From an uncultured Candidatus Saccharibacteria bacterium (GTDB taxonomy: Bacteria; Patescibacteriota; Saccharimonadia; Saccharimonadales; Saccharimonadaceae), in assembly GCA_938036845.1 (NCBI GenBank), contig CALHWA010000037.1:1-10421 (forward strand): a DNA stretch of 10,421 nucleotides, given 5' to 3'. Below the pieces are notes generated by a model. That model was not told the DNA's origin. It saw nothing but the letters and a program-made list of their open reading frames with translations, and made no database searches. Position numbers and translations under genes: made by a program. This document shows, piece after piece, positions 1 through 6,133 of this stretch; positions within the stretch are counted from its first letter, which is position 1; every line of letters starts with the position of its first letter.

Positions 1-224
1 AGCTTTTCCTCAAACAGCGGCATATTATTATCATCGACGATGTAATGAATCATAAATCGATATGATTGGCCTGTCTCGCCAACAAACATATTAAACAATC
101 GGCAATACTTTGCCTCGCATTGCGCTTGATATAGTGGATGATCTTTGAATGAATCCTCATGCCACTTCGGCGCCGTAAATAGCACCAATATGCATTCTAT
201 AAGTATCCGAATACTTATTTCCAT
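1..224 (-). CDS. Partial unidentified reading frame leaving the left edge
   Basis: A minus-strand frame, one step off the frame of the upstream M16-like gene, is open from about 224 to the window edge. It encodes text such as APKWHEDSFKDHPLYQAQCE followed by a segment with KYCRLFN, ETGQSYRF and MPLFEEK. The downstream part (after about 180) reads like real protein: mixed charged and aromatic residues and two cysteines. The first codons (ATG at 224, rich in Ile and Leu) overlap the M16-like frame and may not be translated; a GTG at 185 is another possible start. No Shine-Dalgarno site is evident. It could be a separate gene overlapping the end of the decayed M16 gene, or the product of a further rearrangement in that gene, but its residues do not resemble the expected M16 C-lobe. 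I do not recognise the family. No function is proposed. Confidence 0.4.
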   Translation of the reverse strand, partial: MEISIRILIECILVLFTAPKWHEDSFKDHPLYQAQCEAKYCRLFNMFVGETGQSYRFMIHYIVDDNNMPLFEEK

Positions 225-1006
225 GAGTGGGTTTTGCACAGTTGAGGCGAAATCCATGAAAGCCGATCGTATATGACGAATCCTCATTCTGGAGAAACTT
301 TGCTGAATCCCGGGGCACAATAATTGACCCATAGCGGCCTTGCTGCGTTATGGTCTTGAGGCGGCTCAGCTGATACAGCGAAAAGCGTTGCCCAATTGCT
401 GCACCCTCACAAGCTTTCTCAATTGCCTGCAGAATTACTGTTTCATCCCAATCAGGTGCGTGCATATTTGCAGTGATAACAATGTCACTGTTAGCCAGCG
501 TATAAAACATCCCGTAAAATCGCTGCGCATCTCTTAGTGATATATCAGTTGCTGATTGAGTGCGCTGTGCGAGCTTTGGCCGTCCGAACATCTGATACTG
601 ATTATCGCTCATCAGTGCGGCGTCAATATCACGCTCTTCCTTGGCAAGCTCGGCAAGTGTGCGTTTTTTAGCAGCCTGGAAGGTACTGCGTGTGATACCT
701 GTTTGATAGAGGCTACGTATTATGTGGCTCAGCTTTGTAGCAAACTGCGGTGCGCTCTCTGCCTGGAGCGAATAAGCCACAAAATGCTGTAACCAATCTT
801 GATAAATATGCGCCGACGCATCAATATGGTCATCCTCCATAGTCTGCGTCAGGACGTGCTGGACGATACGCGGTACTTCGTAGATGCGAGCGTCACCAGC
901 GTACTCATACCCTGCTCGCACGGCAATGGGTTGTTGCGTCAGGAGTGTCGACCAGCCAGACAGGCAGACCCTGCGTGGTGGTATGCTTCGTGATAGTATA
1001 GTTCAT
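157..1006 (-). pseudogene. Decayed M16-family (insulinase-like) peptidase gene
   Basis: Reading from the ATG at 1006 gives MNYTITKHTTTQGLPVWLVD then TPDATT, typical of M16 N-termini, but this frame stops within a few codons. The frame entered at about 921 continues as RAGYEYAGDARIYEVPRIVQ and on to a stop at 157. Removing one base from the GGG run at 928-930 joins the two as PDATTIAVRAGYEY, which matches the family's pattern. The inverted zinc motif HxxEH aligns with RIVQH, so the first His and the catalytic Glu are both missing. Later segments (SLRDAQRFYGMFYTLANSDI) match the family's usual region before the C-lobe. The C-lobe stops near IYGAEVA, where M16 proteins have their ILGG segment, so the protein (about 280 residues rejoined) is shorter than the usual 400 or more. 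A weak promoter lies just upstream. A catalytically dead M16 partner subunit is possible, but the frameshift plus truncation favour a pseudogene. The G-run frameshift could also be an assembly error. Confidence 0.6.
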
Positions 1007-1012
1007 AGCGGT

Positions 1013-1040
1013 ATCATACCATCTTTTGTGCAAAAAACAA
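1013..1040 (-). promoter_or_regulatory. Promoter for the M16-like gene (leaderless type)
   Basis: Minus strand: TTGTTT (1040-1035), 16-base spacer, TATGAT (1018-1013), then only 6 bases to the ATG at 1006. Transcription would start at or next to the A of the ATG. The -35 box lies in the T-rich tail of the tuf terminator. No Shine-Dalgarno site is present. Confidence 0.5.
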
Positions 1041-1070
1041 AAATACCTCCACTGTGGGAGGTATTTTTGT
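1037..1070 (-). terminator. Intrinsic terminator of tuf
   Basis: A perfect 14-bp inverted repeat (1037-1050 with 1057-1070, core ATACCTCC/GGAGGTAT, 6-base loop) lies 24 bases after the EF-Tu stop codon and is followed on the minus strand by a T-rich stretch. The arms are A/T-rich at the base, so it could also stop plus-strand transcription. Confidence 0.9.
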
Positions 1071-1093
1071 GAGTTTGCGAGTACTTTTGCAAA

Positions 1094-2278
1094 CTACTTG
1101 ACGATGTTGGTCACAACACCGGCACCGACTGTGCGGCCACCTTCGCGGATAGCGAAGTCTTGACCCTTGTCCATAGCGATTGGGGCGTTCAAGGTCACCT
1201 TGAAGGTTACTTGGTCGCCTGGCATCACCATTTCCTTGTCGGCAGGGAGCTCAATCTCACCAGTCACGTCCGTTGTGCGGAAGTAGAACTGTGGCTTGTA
1301 GCCCTTGCTAAATGGTGTGTGGCGGCCACCCTCTTCTTTCTTGAGGATGTAGACTTCCGCCTCAAACTCGGTGTGTGGGGTGAGTGTGCCTGGAGCAACA
1401 ATCACCTGACCGCGCTCGATCTGGGTGCGCTCGATACCACGCAGCAACAAACCAGCGTTGTCACCTGCCTGACCTTGGTCGAGGCTCTTCTTGAAGGCTT
1501 CGACACCAGTCACAACAGAGGTCTGAGTTGGCTTAAGACCAACAATCTCTACTGGGTCGTTGATCTTGATAACACCCTGCTCGATACGACCGGTTGCAAC
1601 TGTACCACGACCCTTGATTGAGAAGACATCCTCGATTGGCATCAAGAATGGCTTGTCGAGGTCGCGCTGAGGCAACTCGAAGTAGTCGTCCATAGCAGCC
1701 ACCAGCTCCATCACGGCGTCCTCTGCCTCGGTGTCGCCCTCGAGCGCCTTGGTAGCAGAACCCTTGATGATTGGTGCGTTGTCGCCATCGTAGCCGTTCT
1801 TGGTGAGCAGCTCGCGGACGTCCATCTCAACCAGCTCAACCAACTCTGGGTCGGCCAAGTCCATCTTGTTGAGGAAGACGACAATCTTTGGCACACCAAC
1901 CTGGTGAGCAAGCAGCACGTGCTCGCGTGTCTGCGGCAATGGACCGTCGTTGGCGGCAACCACCAGCACAGCACCGTCAATCTGAGCGGCACCAGTAATC
2001 ATGTTCTTGACGTAGTCGGCGTGACCTGGCATGTCAACGTGCGCGTAGTGGCGCTTCTCCGACTCGTATTCCTGGTGGGAGCTGGCGATGGTAATACCGC
2101 GTTGCTTCTCCTCAGGAGCGTTGTCGATGTCTTCGTAGTTGCGAGGCTTGTTTACATCGCTTGGAAGACGCTTTGCCAACACGTGAGTGATGGCAGCCGT
2201 TAACGTTGTTTTACCGTGGTCGACGTGACCCATAGTACCAACGTTAATGTGTGGCTTACTTCGATCGAAATCTGCCAT
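1094..2278 (-). CDS. tuf: Translation elongation factor Tu
   Basis: EF-Tu delivers aminoacyl-tRNA to the ribosomal A site as a ternary complex with GTP. At 394 residues it has the standard length. The G domain shows G1 GHVDHGKT (residues 17-24), G2 RGITI, G3 DMPGHADY with the catalytic His, G4 NKMD, and G5 in GSATKALEG. Domains II and III follow, with [30 protein letters not shown] and a C-terminus near [16 protein letters not shown]. The ATG at 2278 is preceded by AAGGAG (2295-2290), spaced 11 bases. It is transcribed from its own strong promoter at 2377-2405 and ends at a strong hairpin at 1037-1070. Unlike many bacteria, it is not next to fusA or ribosomal protein genes here; fusA lies about 3.9 kb away in the same orientation, with several unrelated genes between. 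The nucleotide-recognition motifs are fully canonical, in contrast to those of EF-G in this window. Confidence 0.98.
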   Translation of the reverse strand: MADFDRSKPHINVGTMGHVDHGKTTLTAAITHVLAKRLPSDVNKPRNYEDIDNAPEEKQRGITIASSHQEYESEKRHYAHVDMPGHADYVKNMITGAAQIDGAVLVVAANDGPLPQTREHVLLAHQVGVPKIVVFLNKMDLADPELVELVEMDVRELLTKNGYDGDNAPIIKGSATKALEGDTEAEDAVMELVAAMDDYFELPQRDLDKPFLMPIEDVFSIKGRGTVATGRIEQGVIKINDPVEIVGLKPTQTSVVTGVEAFKKSLDQGQAGDNAGLLLRGIERTQIERGQVIVAPGTLTPHTEFEAEVYILKKEEGGRHTPFSKGYKPQFYFRTTDVTGEIELPADKEMVMPGDQVTFKVTLNAPIAMDKGQDFAIREGGRTVGAGVVTNIVK

Positions 2279-2282
2279 GTAG

Positions 2283-2369
2283 GTAAGTACTCCTTACTTA
2301 TGTTAATATTTGGTACGACGCGAGCTACTTGCCGGAGTAGAGACACTACGACAAAACGCGTCGCGCGTT
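2283..2369 (-). promoter_or_regulatory. Structured tuf 5' leader
   Basis: The roughly 90-base leader between the tuf promoter and ATG holds several complementary segments. AACGCG/CGCGTT (2355-2360 with 2364-2369) would form a small hairpin at the 5' end. CGACGCG (2316-2322) is complementary to CGCGTCG (2357-2363), which overlaps that hairpin, so the two folds exclude each other. A nested CTACT/AGTAG stem lies at 2325-2340. Near the start codon, GTAAG/CTTAC (2283-2287 with 2293-2297) surrounds the Shine-Dalgarno AAGGAG. Whether any of this regulates tuf is not known. Confidence 0.35.
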
Positions 2370-2376
2370 AGGATTT

Positions 2377-2405
2377 ATTATAGGGTGCGGTGGCAAAAAA
2401 GTAAA
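2377..2405 (-). promoter_or_regulatory. Sigma-70-type promoter of tuf
   Basis: Minus strand: TTTACT (2405-2400), 17-base spacer, consensus TATAAT (2382-2377). Predicted start near 2370, giving a leader of about 90 bases. The promoter begins just past the stop codon of the upstream DUF4253 gene, so tuf can be transcribed independently of it. Confidence 0.85.
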
Positions 2406-2409
2406 GTAG

Positions 2410-3174
2410 CTAGTCCCACCAAACATACCACTGTCGACTGCTATATACCTGGTTTGCCAAAGCTTCGAAGGTCTCCGACCCTTGATAGACTGCGTCGCCA
2501 TATGAAAAATAGAAGAGCTCAACGGCAACCGCCTTAGCATCAGCATCGGTCTGCGGTGGACGCTCGACATAATACTCAACAGTATCATGGCTGATAGCGG
2601 CAGGCACAGCACCGTACTTCTCATACCAATAGCGCGATACCGCCACCTGGATGGCTGGCTCGGGACAATCATTCCAACCACCCATACAGAGATAGGCGAG
2701 TGCCTCATAAGGTGCTGTGGTCGGTAGTTTGATAATAATAACCGGATTGTCGCTATCTGCCTGGAGCGGGCTGATGAAGTCAACTGTGGTAGGGTCGTCA
2801 TCATGAGGTGATACTGAGAAGCCCGGCGCGAAGTAATCATCTACACTAGAAGTGCGCTGATTCTTTTTCGCTGTTTCAGCTGGCAGCTCCTGCGCAACGT
2901 GAGCAAAGAAGGCTGGTACATCAATTGCCTGCGATGCTTCCATGGTGCGCCGCACAAGCTCGGGGACTGTCTGGACGCCAGCGTTCTCTAGGCCTTGCGC
3001 TATCTCATCTAGGATGAGGTCATCGAGCGTTACAATCACAGGCGTGAATCCCTCGTGTCTACCCTGCTCGCGGAGCTGCAAATAGCGCTGCGTTGCATTA
3101 ACGACTTCGCATTCTACGTAGTCGACATCGCTCCCGGCAAAGAGTGTTTTGAATCGTTGCATGGTATCTGCCAT
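2410..3174 (-). CDS. DUF4253 domain protein
   Basis: The C-terminal half has the DUF4253 pattern: AYLCMGGWNDCPEP, then RYWYEKYGAVPAAISHDTVE, a YVERPP segment, a region ending in YGDAVYQGSETFEALANQ, and the terminal WYVWWD. The N-terminal half (QRYLQLREQGRHEGFTPVIV) matches the part of these proteins that usually precedes the domain. No signal peptide or membrane segment is seen, so it is probably cytosolic. The function of DUF4253 is unknown. I chose the ATG at 3174 (254 residues) because a GAGGAGG Shine-Dalgarno site lies 6 bases upstream and an extended -10 promoter sits just before it; a longer frame reaching 3363 would run into the ATPase gene upstream. It follows the ABC importer by 40 bases with no terminator between, so it may also be read through from the importer operon. 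Confidence 0.85.
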   Translation of the reverse strand: MADTMQRFKTLFAGSDVDYVECEVVNATQRYLQLREQGRHEGFTPVIVTLDDLILDEIAQGLENAGVQTVPELVRRTMEASQAIDVPAFFAHVAQELPAETAKKNQRTSSVDDYFAPGFSVSPHDDDPTTVDFISPLQADSDNPVIIIKLPTTAPYEALAYLCMGGWNDCPEPAIQVAVSRYWYEKYGAVPAAISHDTVEYYVERPPQTDADAKAVAVELFYFSYGDAVYQGSETFEALANQVYSSRQWYVWWD

Positions 3175-3180
3175 AGTATT

Positions 3181-3187
3181 CCTCCTC
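3181..3187 (-). promoter_or_regulatory. Strong Shine-Dalgarno site that fixes the DUF4253 start
   Basis: GAGGAGG on the minus strand lies 6 bases before the ATG at 3174. With transcription predicted to begin near 3187, the mRNA leader would be little more than this site. Confidence 0.8.
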
Positions 3188-3193
3188 GGGCGC

Positions 3194-3202
3194 ATTATAG
3201 CA
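3194..3202 (-). promoter_or_regulatory. Extended -10 promoter of the DUF4253 gene
   Basis: TGCTATAAT on the minus strand, an extended -10 element. No good -35 box at 16-18 bases is seen, which is usual for this promoter type. The same 10-base string ATGCTATAAT occurs before fusA. Confidence 0.75.
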
Positions 3203-3214
3203 TAGAGGGATGTA

Positions 3215-3943
3215 TCAATTATTACTGAGTGCAGCGAAAAAGGTGCGGACCTTTGGTTGCGTGGAGCGATTAATGACCTGCGCTGGTGTACCATCTTCAA
3301 TAATCTTACCCCCGTCAAGAAAGACAATCCGCGATGCGACATCGCGCGCAAACGACATCTCATGTGTGACGACGATCATTGTGATCCCCGTTTCGGCAAG
3401 GTGCTTAATAACCGCTAGTACCTCGTCGACCATCTCAGGGTCGAGCGCACTCGTCGGCTCATCAAAGAGCAAGACTTTTGGCTGCATTGCCAAGGCACGA
3501 GCAATCGCTACCCGCTGCTTTTGCCCACCCGAGAGATGACTCGGGTATTCTTGGGCTTTGGCGCGAAGGCCAACCAAGTCGAGCATTTGAAGCGCCTGGC
3601 GCTTGGCCTTTGCCTTGGGCAGTTTGCGCACCTTGAGCGGTGCAAGCATGATATTTTCGAGTACGGTCATATGTGGAAAGAGGTTAAACTGCTGGAAGAC
3701 CATGCCAAGCTCAGTCCGAGCTTTGTTGAGGTCGGTCGCTGGATTGGTCATATCAATACCATCAACCCATACTTCTCCGCTTGTCGGCATCTCAATCATA
3801 TTAATACAGCGAAGCAGCGTGCTTTTGCCACCACCACTCGAGCCCAAGAGAACGACAACCTCTCCCCGCTTGATTGTCAGGTCAATGCCGCGCAAGACAT
3901 AATTATTGCCATAGTGCTTGCGGAGCTGCTTGATATTAATCAT
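3215..3943 (-). CDS. Polar amino acid ABC transporter, ATP-binding subunit
   Basis: Of 242 residues, typical of the GlnQ/HisP/ArtP group. Walker A GSSGGGKST (34-42), Q-loop in VFQQFNLFP (about 82-90), signature LSGGQKQR (137-144), Walker B VLLFDEP (157-163), D-loop SALDPE and switch His in VVTHEMSF (His194) are all intact, so the protein should hydrolyse ATP and drive uptake through the permease encoded just upstream. The start codon at 3943 overlaps the permease stop by 8 bases (ATGATTAA), and AGGAGG lies 10 bases upstream, within the permease gene, suggesting translational coupling. The exact substrate cannot be read from the sequence; polar or acidic amino acids are typical for the family. 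Confidence 0.95.
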   Translation of the reverse strand: MINIKQLRKHYGNNYVLRGIDLTIKRGEVVVLLGSSGGGKSTLLRCINMIEMPTSGEVWVDGIDMTNPATDLNKARTELGMVFQQFNLFPHMTVLENIMLAPLKVRKLPKAKAKRQALQMLDLVGLRAKAQEYPSHLSGGQKQRVAIARALAMQPKVLLFDEPTSALDPEMVDEVLAVIKHLAETGITMIVVTHEMSFARDVASRIVFLDGGKIIEDGTPAQVINRSTQPKVRTFFAALSNN

Positions 3944-4637
3944 GCGCTTTAAGCCTCCTCTCTACTCGATTCATCACCCACGTAAATAGCGTGGTGAGGG
4001 CAAGGTAAATCATTGCAGCGGCAAAGAGCGACTCAAAGGCGGTGGCTGTTTGGAAGCGGATATTATCAGCACCGCGCATTAGATCGTTCATACCAATCCA
4101 GCCAACGACCGACGTCTCCTTGAGGAGCGAAATCCCTTCGCTGATCAGTGATGGCAATGACTGCTTGAGTGCTTGGGGGAGGATGATATAGCGCATGGTT
4201 TGCCAGCGACTCAAGCCAAGCGAGCGCGCCGCTTCGATTTGCCCCTTATCAATACTCTCTATCCCGCCGCGAATAATCTCAGCAATGTATGCACCACTGT
4301 TGATACCAAAGGCGAGACTTGCAATCCACAGTTTTGGCACCCCACGGTACGAGCCAAATACCACGTAATACATAATGAGTAGCTGCACCAAAGCAGGTGT
4401 GCCACGAATGACCGTGGTATAGGCATGAGCTAAGCTCACCCATGGCCGCCAGCGCTGAAGGCGATGTAGCTTGCATGTGCGAAATGGTTGCCAAGCAGAC
4501 TGCTGCATGAGAGCGACAACCAGGCCAATCACAAGCCCAATGATTGTCGAGAAGACGGTGAGCAGGATGGTCACCTCCAGACCGCGCCACAAGAATAGAT
4601 AGCGCTCGTCGCCAAAAAGGATATCCCACACATTCAT
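3936..4637 (-). CDS. Polar amino acid ABC transporter, permease subunit
   Basis: A 233-residue inner (here, sole) membrane protein of the HisM/GlnP family. It has hydrophobic helices near the N-terminus (about 20-45), around VQLLIMYYVVFGSY, and near the C-terminus (LFAAAMIYLALTTLFTWVMN). The family hallmarks are RGTPALVQ and the EAA loop EAARSLGLSRWQTMRYIILP, which contacts the ATPase. The stretch between the first helix and RGTP (QPFRTCKLHRLQRWRPWVSL) is rich in basic and Trp residues and looks slightly longer than usual. The ATG at 4637 overlaps the TGA of the solute-binding protein gene by 4 bases (ATGA), so the two are cotranslated. A single permease gene implies a homodimeric pore. Confidence 0.93.
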   Translation of the reverse strand: MNVWDILFGDERYLFLWRGLEVTILLTVFSTIIGLVIGLVVALMQQSAWQPFRTCKLHRLQRWRPWVSLAHAYTTVIRGTPALVQLLIMYYVVFGSYRGVPKLWIASLAFGINSGAYIAEIIRGGIESIDKGQIEAARSLGLSRWQTMRYIILPQALKQSLPSLISEGISLLKETSVVGWIGMNDLMRGADNIRFQTATAFESLFAAAMIYLALTTLFTWVMNRVERRLKAHD

Positions 4638-5452
4638 GGCCGGGCCACTCCGAAGTGTTTTTTGATGAGCTTATCGTAGCGGCCATCACGCTTCATTGCG
4701 GCAATGCTAGCGTTTACCTCAGCGAGTAGTTTGCTATTACCCTTTTTGATAGCAATGGCGTAATCCTCGTGCGAGAGGTTGCGTGGCAAGGCAACAAGCT
4801 GCGGGTTCGTGGCGAGGTATTGCTGAGCTGGCCCATCATCCATAATGGCAGCGTCGATCCGCCGACTACTGAGCTCTTGCACCACACTCGCTGTCGACTG
4901 GAGCTGCACCACGTGCGCCCCGCGAATCTTGTGCGCCAGTGTATCGGCTGTAGTGCCAAGCTGTACGCCAATTCTCCTGCCAATGAGGTCATCACTGGTG
5001 GCAATTGTTGAGCCAGTCTTTGGCACAATTATCTTTTGCGCTGCAGTATAATACGTGTGCGAAAATTCAGCATTCTTGCGCCGGTCTGGTGTGACGGTCA
5101 TACCGGCTGCAATGAGGTCGATCCGCCCAGCCTGCAAGGCCGGCAAGAGGCCATCAAAGGCGATCTCCTCAATTTGTAACGAACGGTTTGTGTCCTTAGC
5201 AATCTCCCGCACAAGGTCAATATCAAAGCCAACGATCTCCTGCCCCTGCTTATATTCAAACGGCTTAAAGCCAGGATCGGTACCCAGCACGAGTGTTTTT
5301 TCCAGACCACTACCAGCAGTATTAGTGGTAGAGGCTGCCGGGCTCAGCTCGACATCCCAATACATATAGCCTAACAAAATTACTACCATAGCAGCGAAAC
5401 TCAGCCATGTAAGCCGTGTCAGTCTGCGTTGCCAACGAGTCGATTGCGCCAT
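4634..5452 (-). CDS. Amino acid ABC transporter, membrane-anchored solute-binding protein
   Basis: A family 3 periplasmic-binding-type protein of 272 residues. Residues 1-12 are basic, residues about 13-31 form a hydrophobic segment, and there is no lipobox Cys, so it is probably held at the outer face of the membrane by an uncleaved N-terminal anchor. The binding domain begins near KTLVLGTDPGFKPFEY and shows the family motifs GFDIDLVREIA, DGLLPALQAGRIDLIAAGMT, FSHTYYTAAQ, GVQLGTTAD, DAAIMDDGPAQQYL and YAIAIKKGN. I chose ATG 5452 rather than a TTG at 5488 because that TTG is the -35 box of a promoter whose -10 TATACT lies 7 bases before this ATG; the mRNA would therefore be leaderless. It heads a three-gene importer operon. 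Confidence 0.93.
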   Translation of the reverse strand: MAQSTRWQRRLTRLTWLSFAAMVVILLGYMYWDVELSPAASTTNTAGSGLEKTLVLGTDPGFKPFEYKQGQEIVGFDIDLVREIAKDTNRSLQIEEIAFDGLLPALQAGRIDLIAAGMTVTPDRRKNAEFSHTYYTAAQKIIVPKTGSTIATSDDLIGRRIGVQLGTTADTLAHKIRGAHVVQLQSTASVVQELSSRRIDAAIMDDGPAQQYLATNPQLVALPRNLSHEDYAIAIKKGNSKLLAEVNASIAAMKRDGRYDKLIKKHFGVARP

Positions 5453-5459
5453 GCATATA

Positions 5460-5488
5460 AGTATAAGCGCTTTGCTAGACGGATGCAA
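5460..5488 (-). promoter_or_regulatory. Promoter of the ABC importer operon (leaderless type)
   Basis: Minus strand: TTGCAT (5488-5483), 17-base spacer, TATACT (5465-5460), then 7 bases to ATG 5452. No Shine-Dalgarno site. Transcription should begin at or within a base of the start codon. Confidence 0.75.
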
Positions 5489-5495
5489 GTACTTG
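5486..5495. promoter_or_regulatory. Palindrome between two divergent -35 boxes
   Basis: CAAGTACTTG is a perfect 10-bp palindrome; the symmetry extends to AT at both outer ends with one mismatch. It overlaps the -35 boxes of the importer operon (5483-5488) and of hsp20 (5493-5498). It may be a regulator's operator, or only a by-product of two similar -35 boxes facing away from each other. Confidence 0.4.
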
Positions 5496-5521
5496 TATTG
5501 TTCTATTTACCGCGCTATGAT
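5493..5521 (+). promoter_or_regulatory. Promoter of hsp20
   Basis: TTGTAT (5493-5498), 17-base spacer, TATGAT (5516-5521). Predicted start near 5528, giving a leader of about 28 bases that contains AGGAGG. No CIRCE element is visible, so control by HrcA is not supported. Confidence 0.75.
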
Positions 5522-5555
5522 AAGAATATAAAAGCAACACATAAGGAGGCACCCT

Positions 5556-5996
5556 ATGAATAGTCTTGCAAAATACAATCCATTTGAGGAATTGCGCGCA
5601 TTGCAGCGGCAGCTGTTTGACAATCCCTTTACCACGACACTCAGCCAAGCTGTCACAACTGATGTCTATACGGTAGATAATACACTGGTTGTTGAAGCGC
5701 ACGTGCCAAACTTTGCCGAGGAAGACCTCGATGTAAGCCTTGACAATGGTGCGCTCGTCATCCGTGGCGAACGGCACGAAAAAACCGAGGACAAACAGCG
5801 CAACTACGTCGTTCGTGAGAGCAGCACAAGCTTCTGCCGTCGTGTACAGGTACCAGATGGTAGCGATGTTGAGCAGATTAAGGCCCATCTGGAGGACGGC
5901 ATCTTGAGGGTAACGATACCACTCAAGCCACTACCTGCGCCGCAAAAAATTGCCGTCAAAAAAATAGCCAAGCACGACAAGAAAACGAAAAAGTAG
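5556..5996 (+). CDS. Small heat-shock protein (Hsp20 / alpha-crystallin family)
   Basis: A 146-residue ATP-independent holdase chaperone that binds unfolding proteins in the cytoplasm. The N-terminal arm (MNSLAKYNPFEELRALQRQL) is typical. The alpha-crystallin domain runs from about residue 33 to 125, with VVEAHVPNFAEEDLDVSLDN, LVIRGERHEKTED, a segment containing SSTSFCRRVQVPDG, and the family hallmark AHLEDGILRVTIP. The C-terminal tail is very basic (about ten Lys in the last twenty residues) instead of the usual IxI-type tail; an IPL (residues 121-123) near the domain end may partly serve. AGGAGG lies 6 bases before the ATG. The gene has its own promoter and terminator and is divergent from the importer operon and convergent with fusA. 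Confidence 0.95.
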   Translation: MNSLAKYNPFEELRALQRQLFDNPFTTTLSQAVTTDVYTVDNTLVVEAHVPNFAEEDLDVSLDNGALVIRGERHEKTEDKQRNYVVRESSTSFCRRVQVPDGSDVEQIKAHLEDGILRVTIPLKPLPAPQKIAVKKIAKHDKKTKK

Positions 5997-6021
5997 TACA
6001 AACCATAGCCTTGCATTAACG

Positions 6022-6046
6022 AAAGCCGGTATATATACCGGCTTTT
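6022..6046 (+). terminator. Intrinsic terminator of hsp20
   Basis: A perfectly self-complementary 24-base segment (AAAGCCGGTATA and its complement, 6022-6045) followed by T lies 25 bases after the hsp20 stop codon. Confidence 0.85.
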
Positions 6047-6083
6047 GTATACTATTCACCATTCCACGCACTGAGACAAGATA

Positions 6084-6114
6084 ATAAAACACCCCTATAA
6101 CAGAGGTGTTTTAT
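6084..6114 (-). terminator. Intrinsic terminator of fusA
   Basis: ATAAAACACC and GGTGTTTTAT (6084-6093 with 6105-6114) form a 10-bp stem with an 11-base loop, 19 bases beyond the fusA stop codon on the minus strand and ending in a T-rich tail. It lies back to back with the hsp20 terminator, separating the two convergent genes. Confidence 0.85.
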
Positions 6115-6133
6115 AGAGATACTATAAGGAAGC

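Noticed and set aside
1160..1621. Open frame of 153 codons on the plus strand inside tuf
   Set aside because: It is antisense to a fully conserved EF-Tu; long antisense frames arise from the biased codons of highly expressed genes. No promoter or Shine-Dalgarno site supports it.
3175..3363. N-terminal extension of the DUF4253 protein
   Set aside because: It would overlap the ATPase gene in another frame, and the promoter and GAGGAGG site point to the ATG at 3174.
5453..5488. TTG start for the solute-binding protein
   Set aside because: The TTG is part of the -35 box; the ATG at 5452 fits the promoter and gives a normal anchor segment.
5475..5888. Minus-strand frame of 137 codons overlapping hsp20
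   Set aside because: Antisense to the conserved alpha-crystallin domain, and it runs into the importer promoter.
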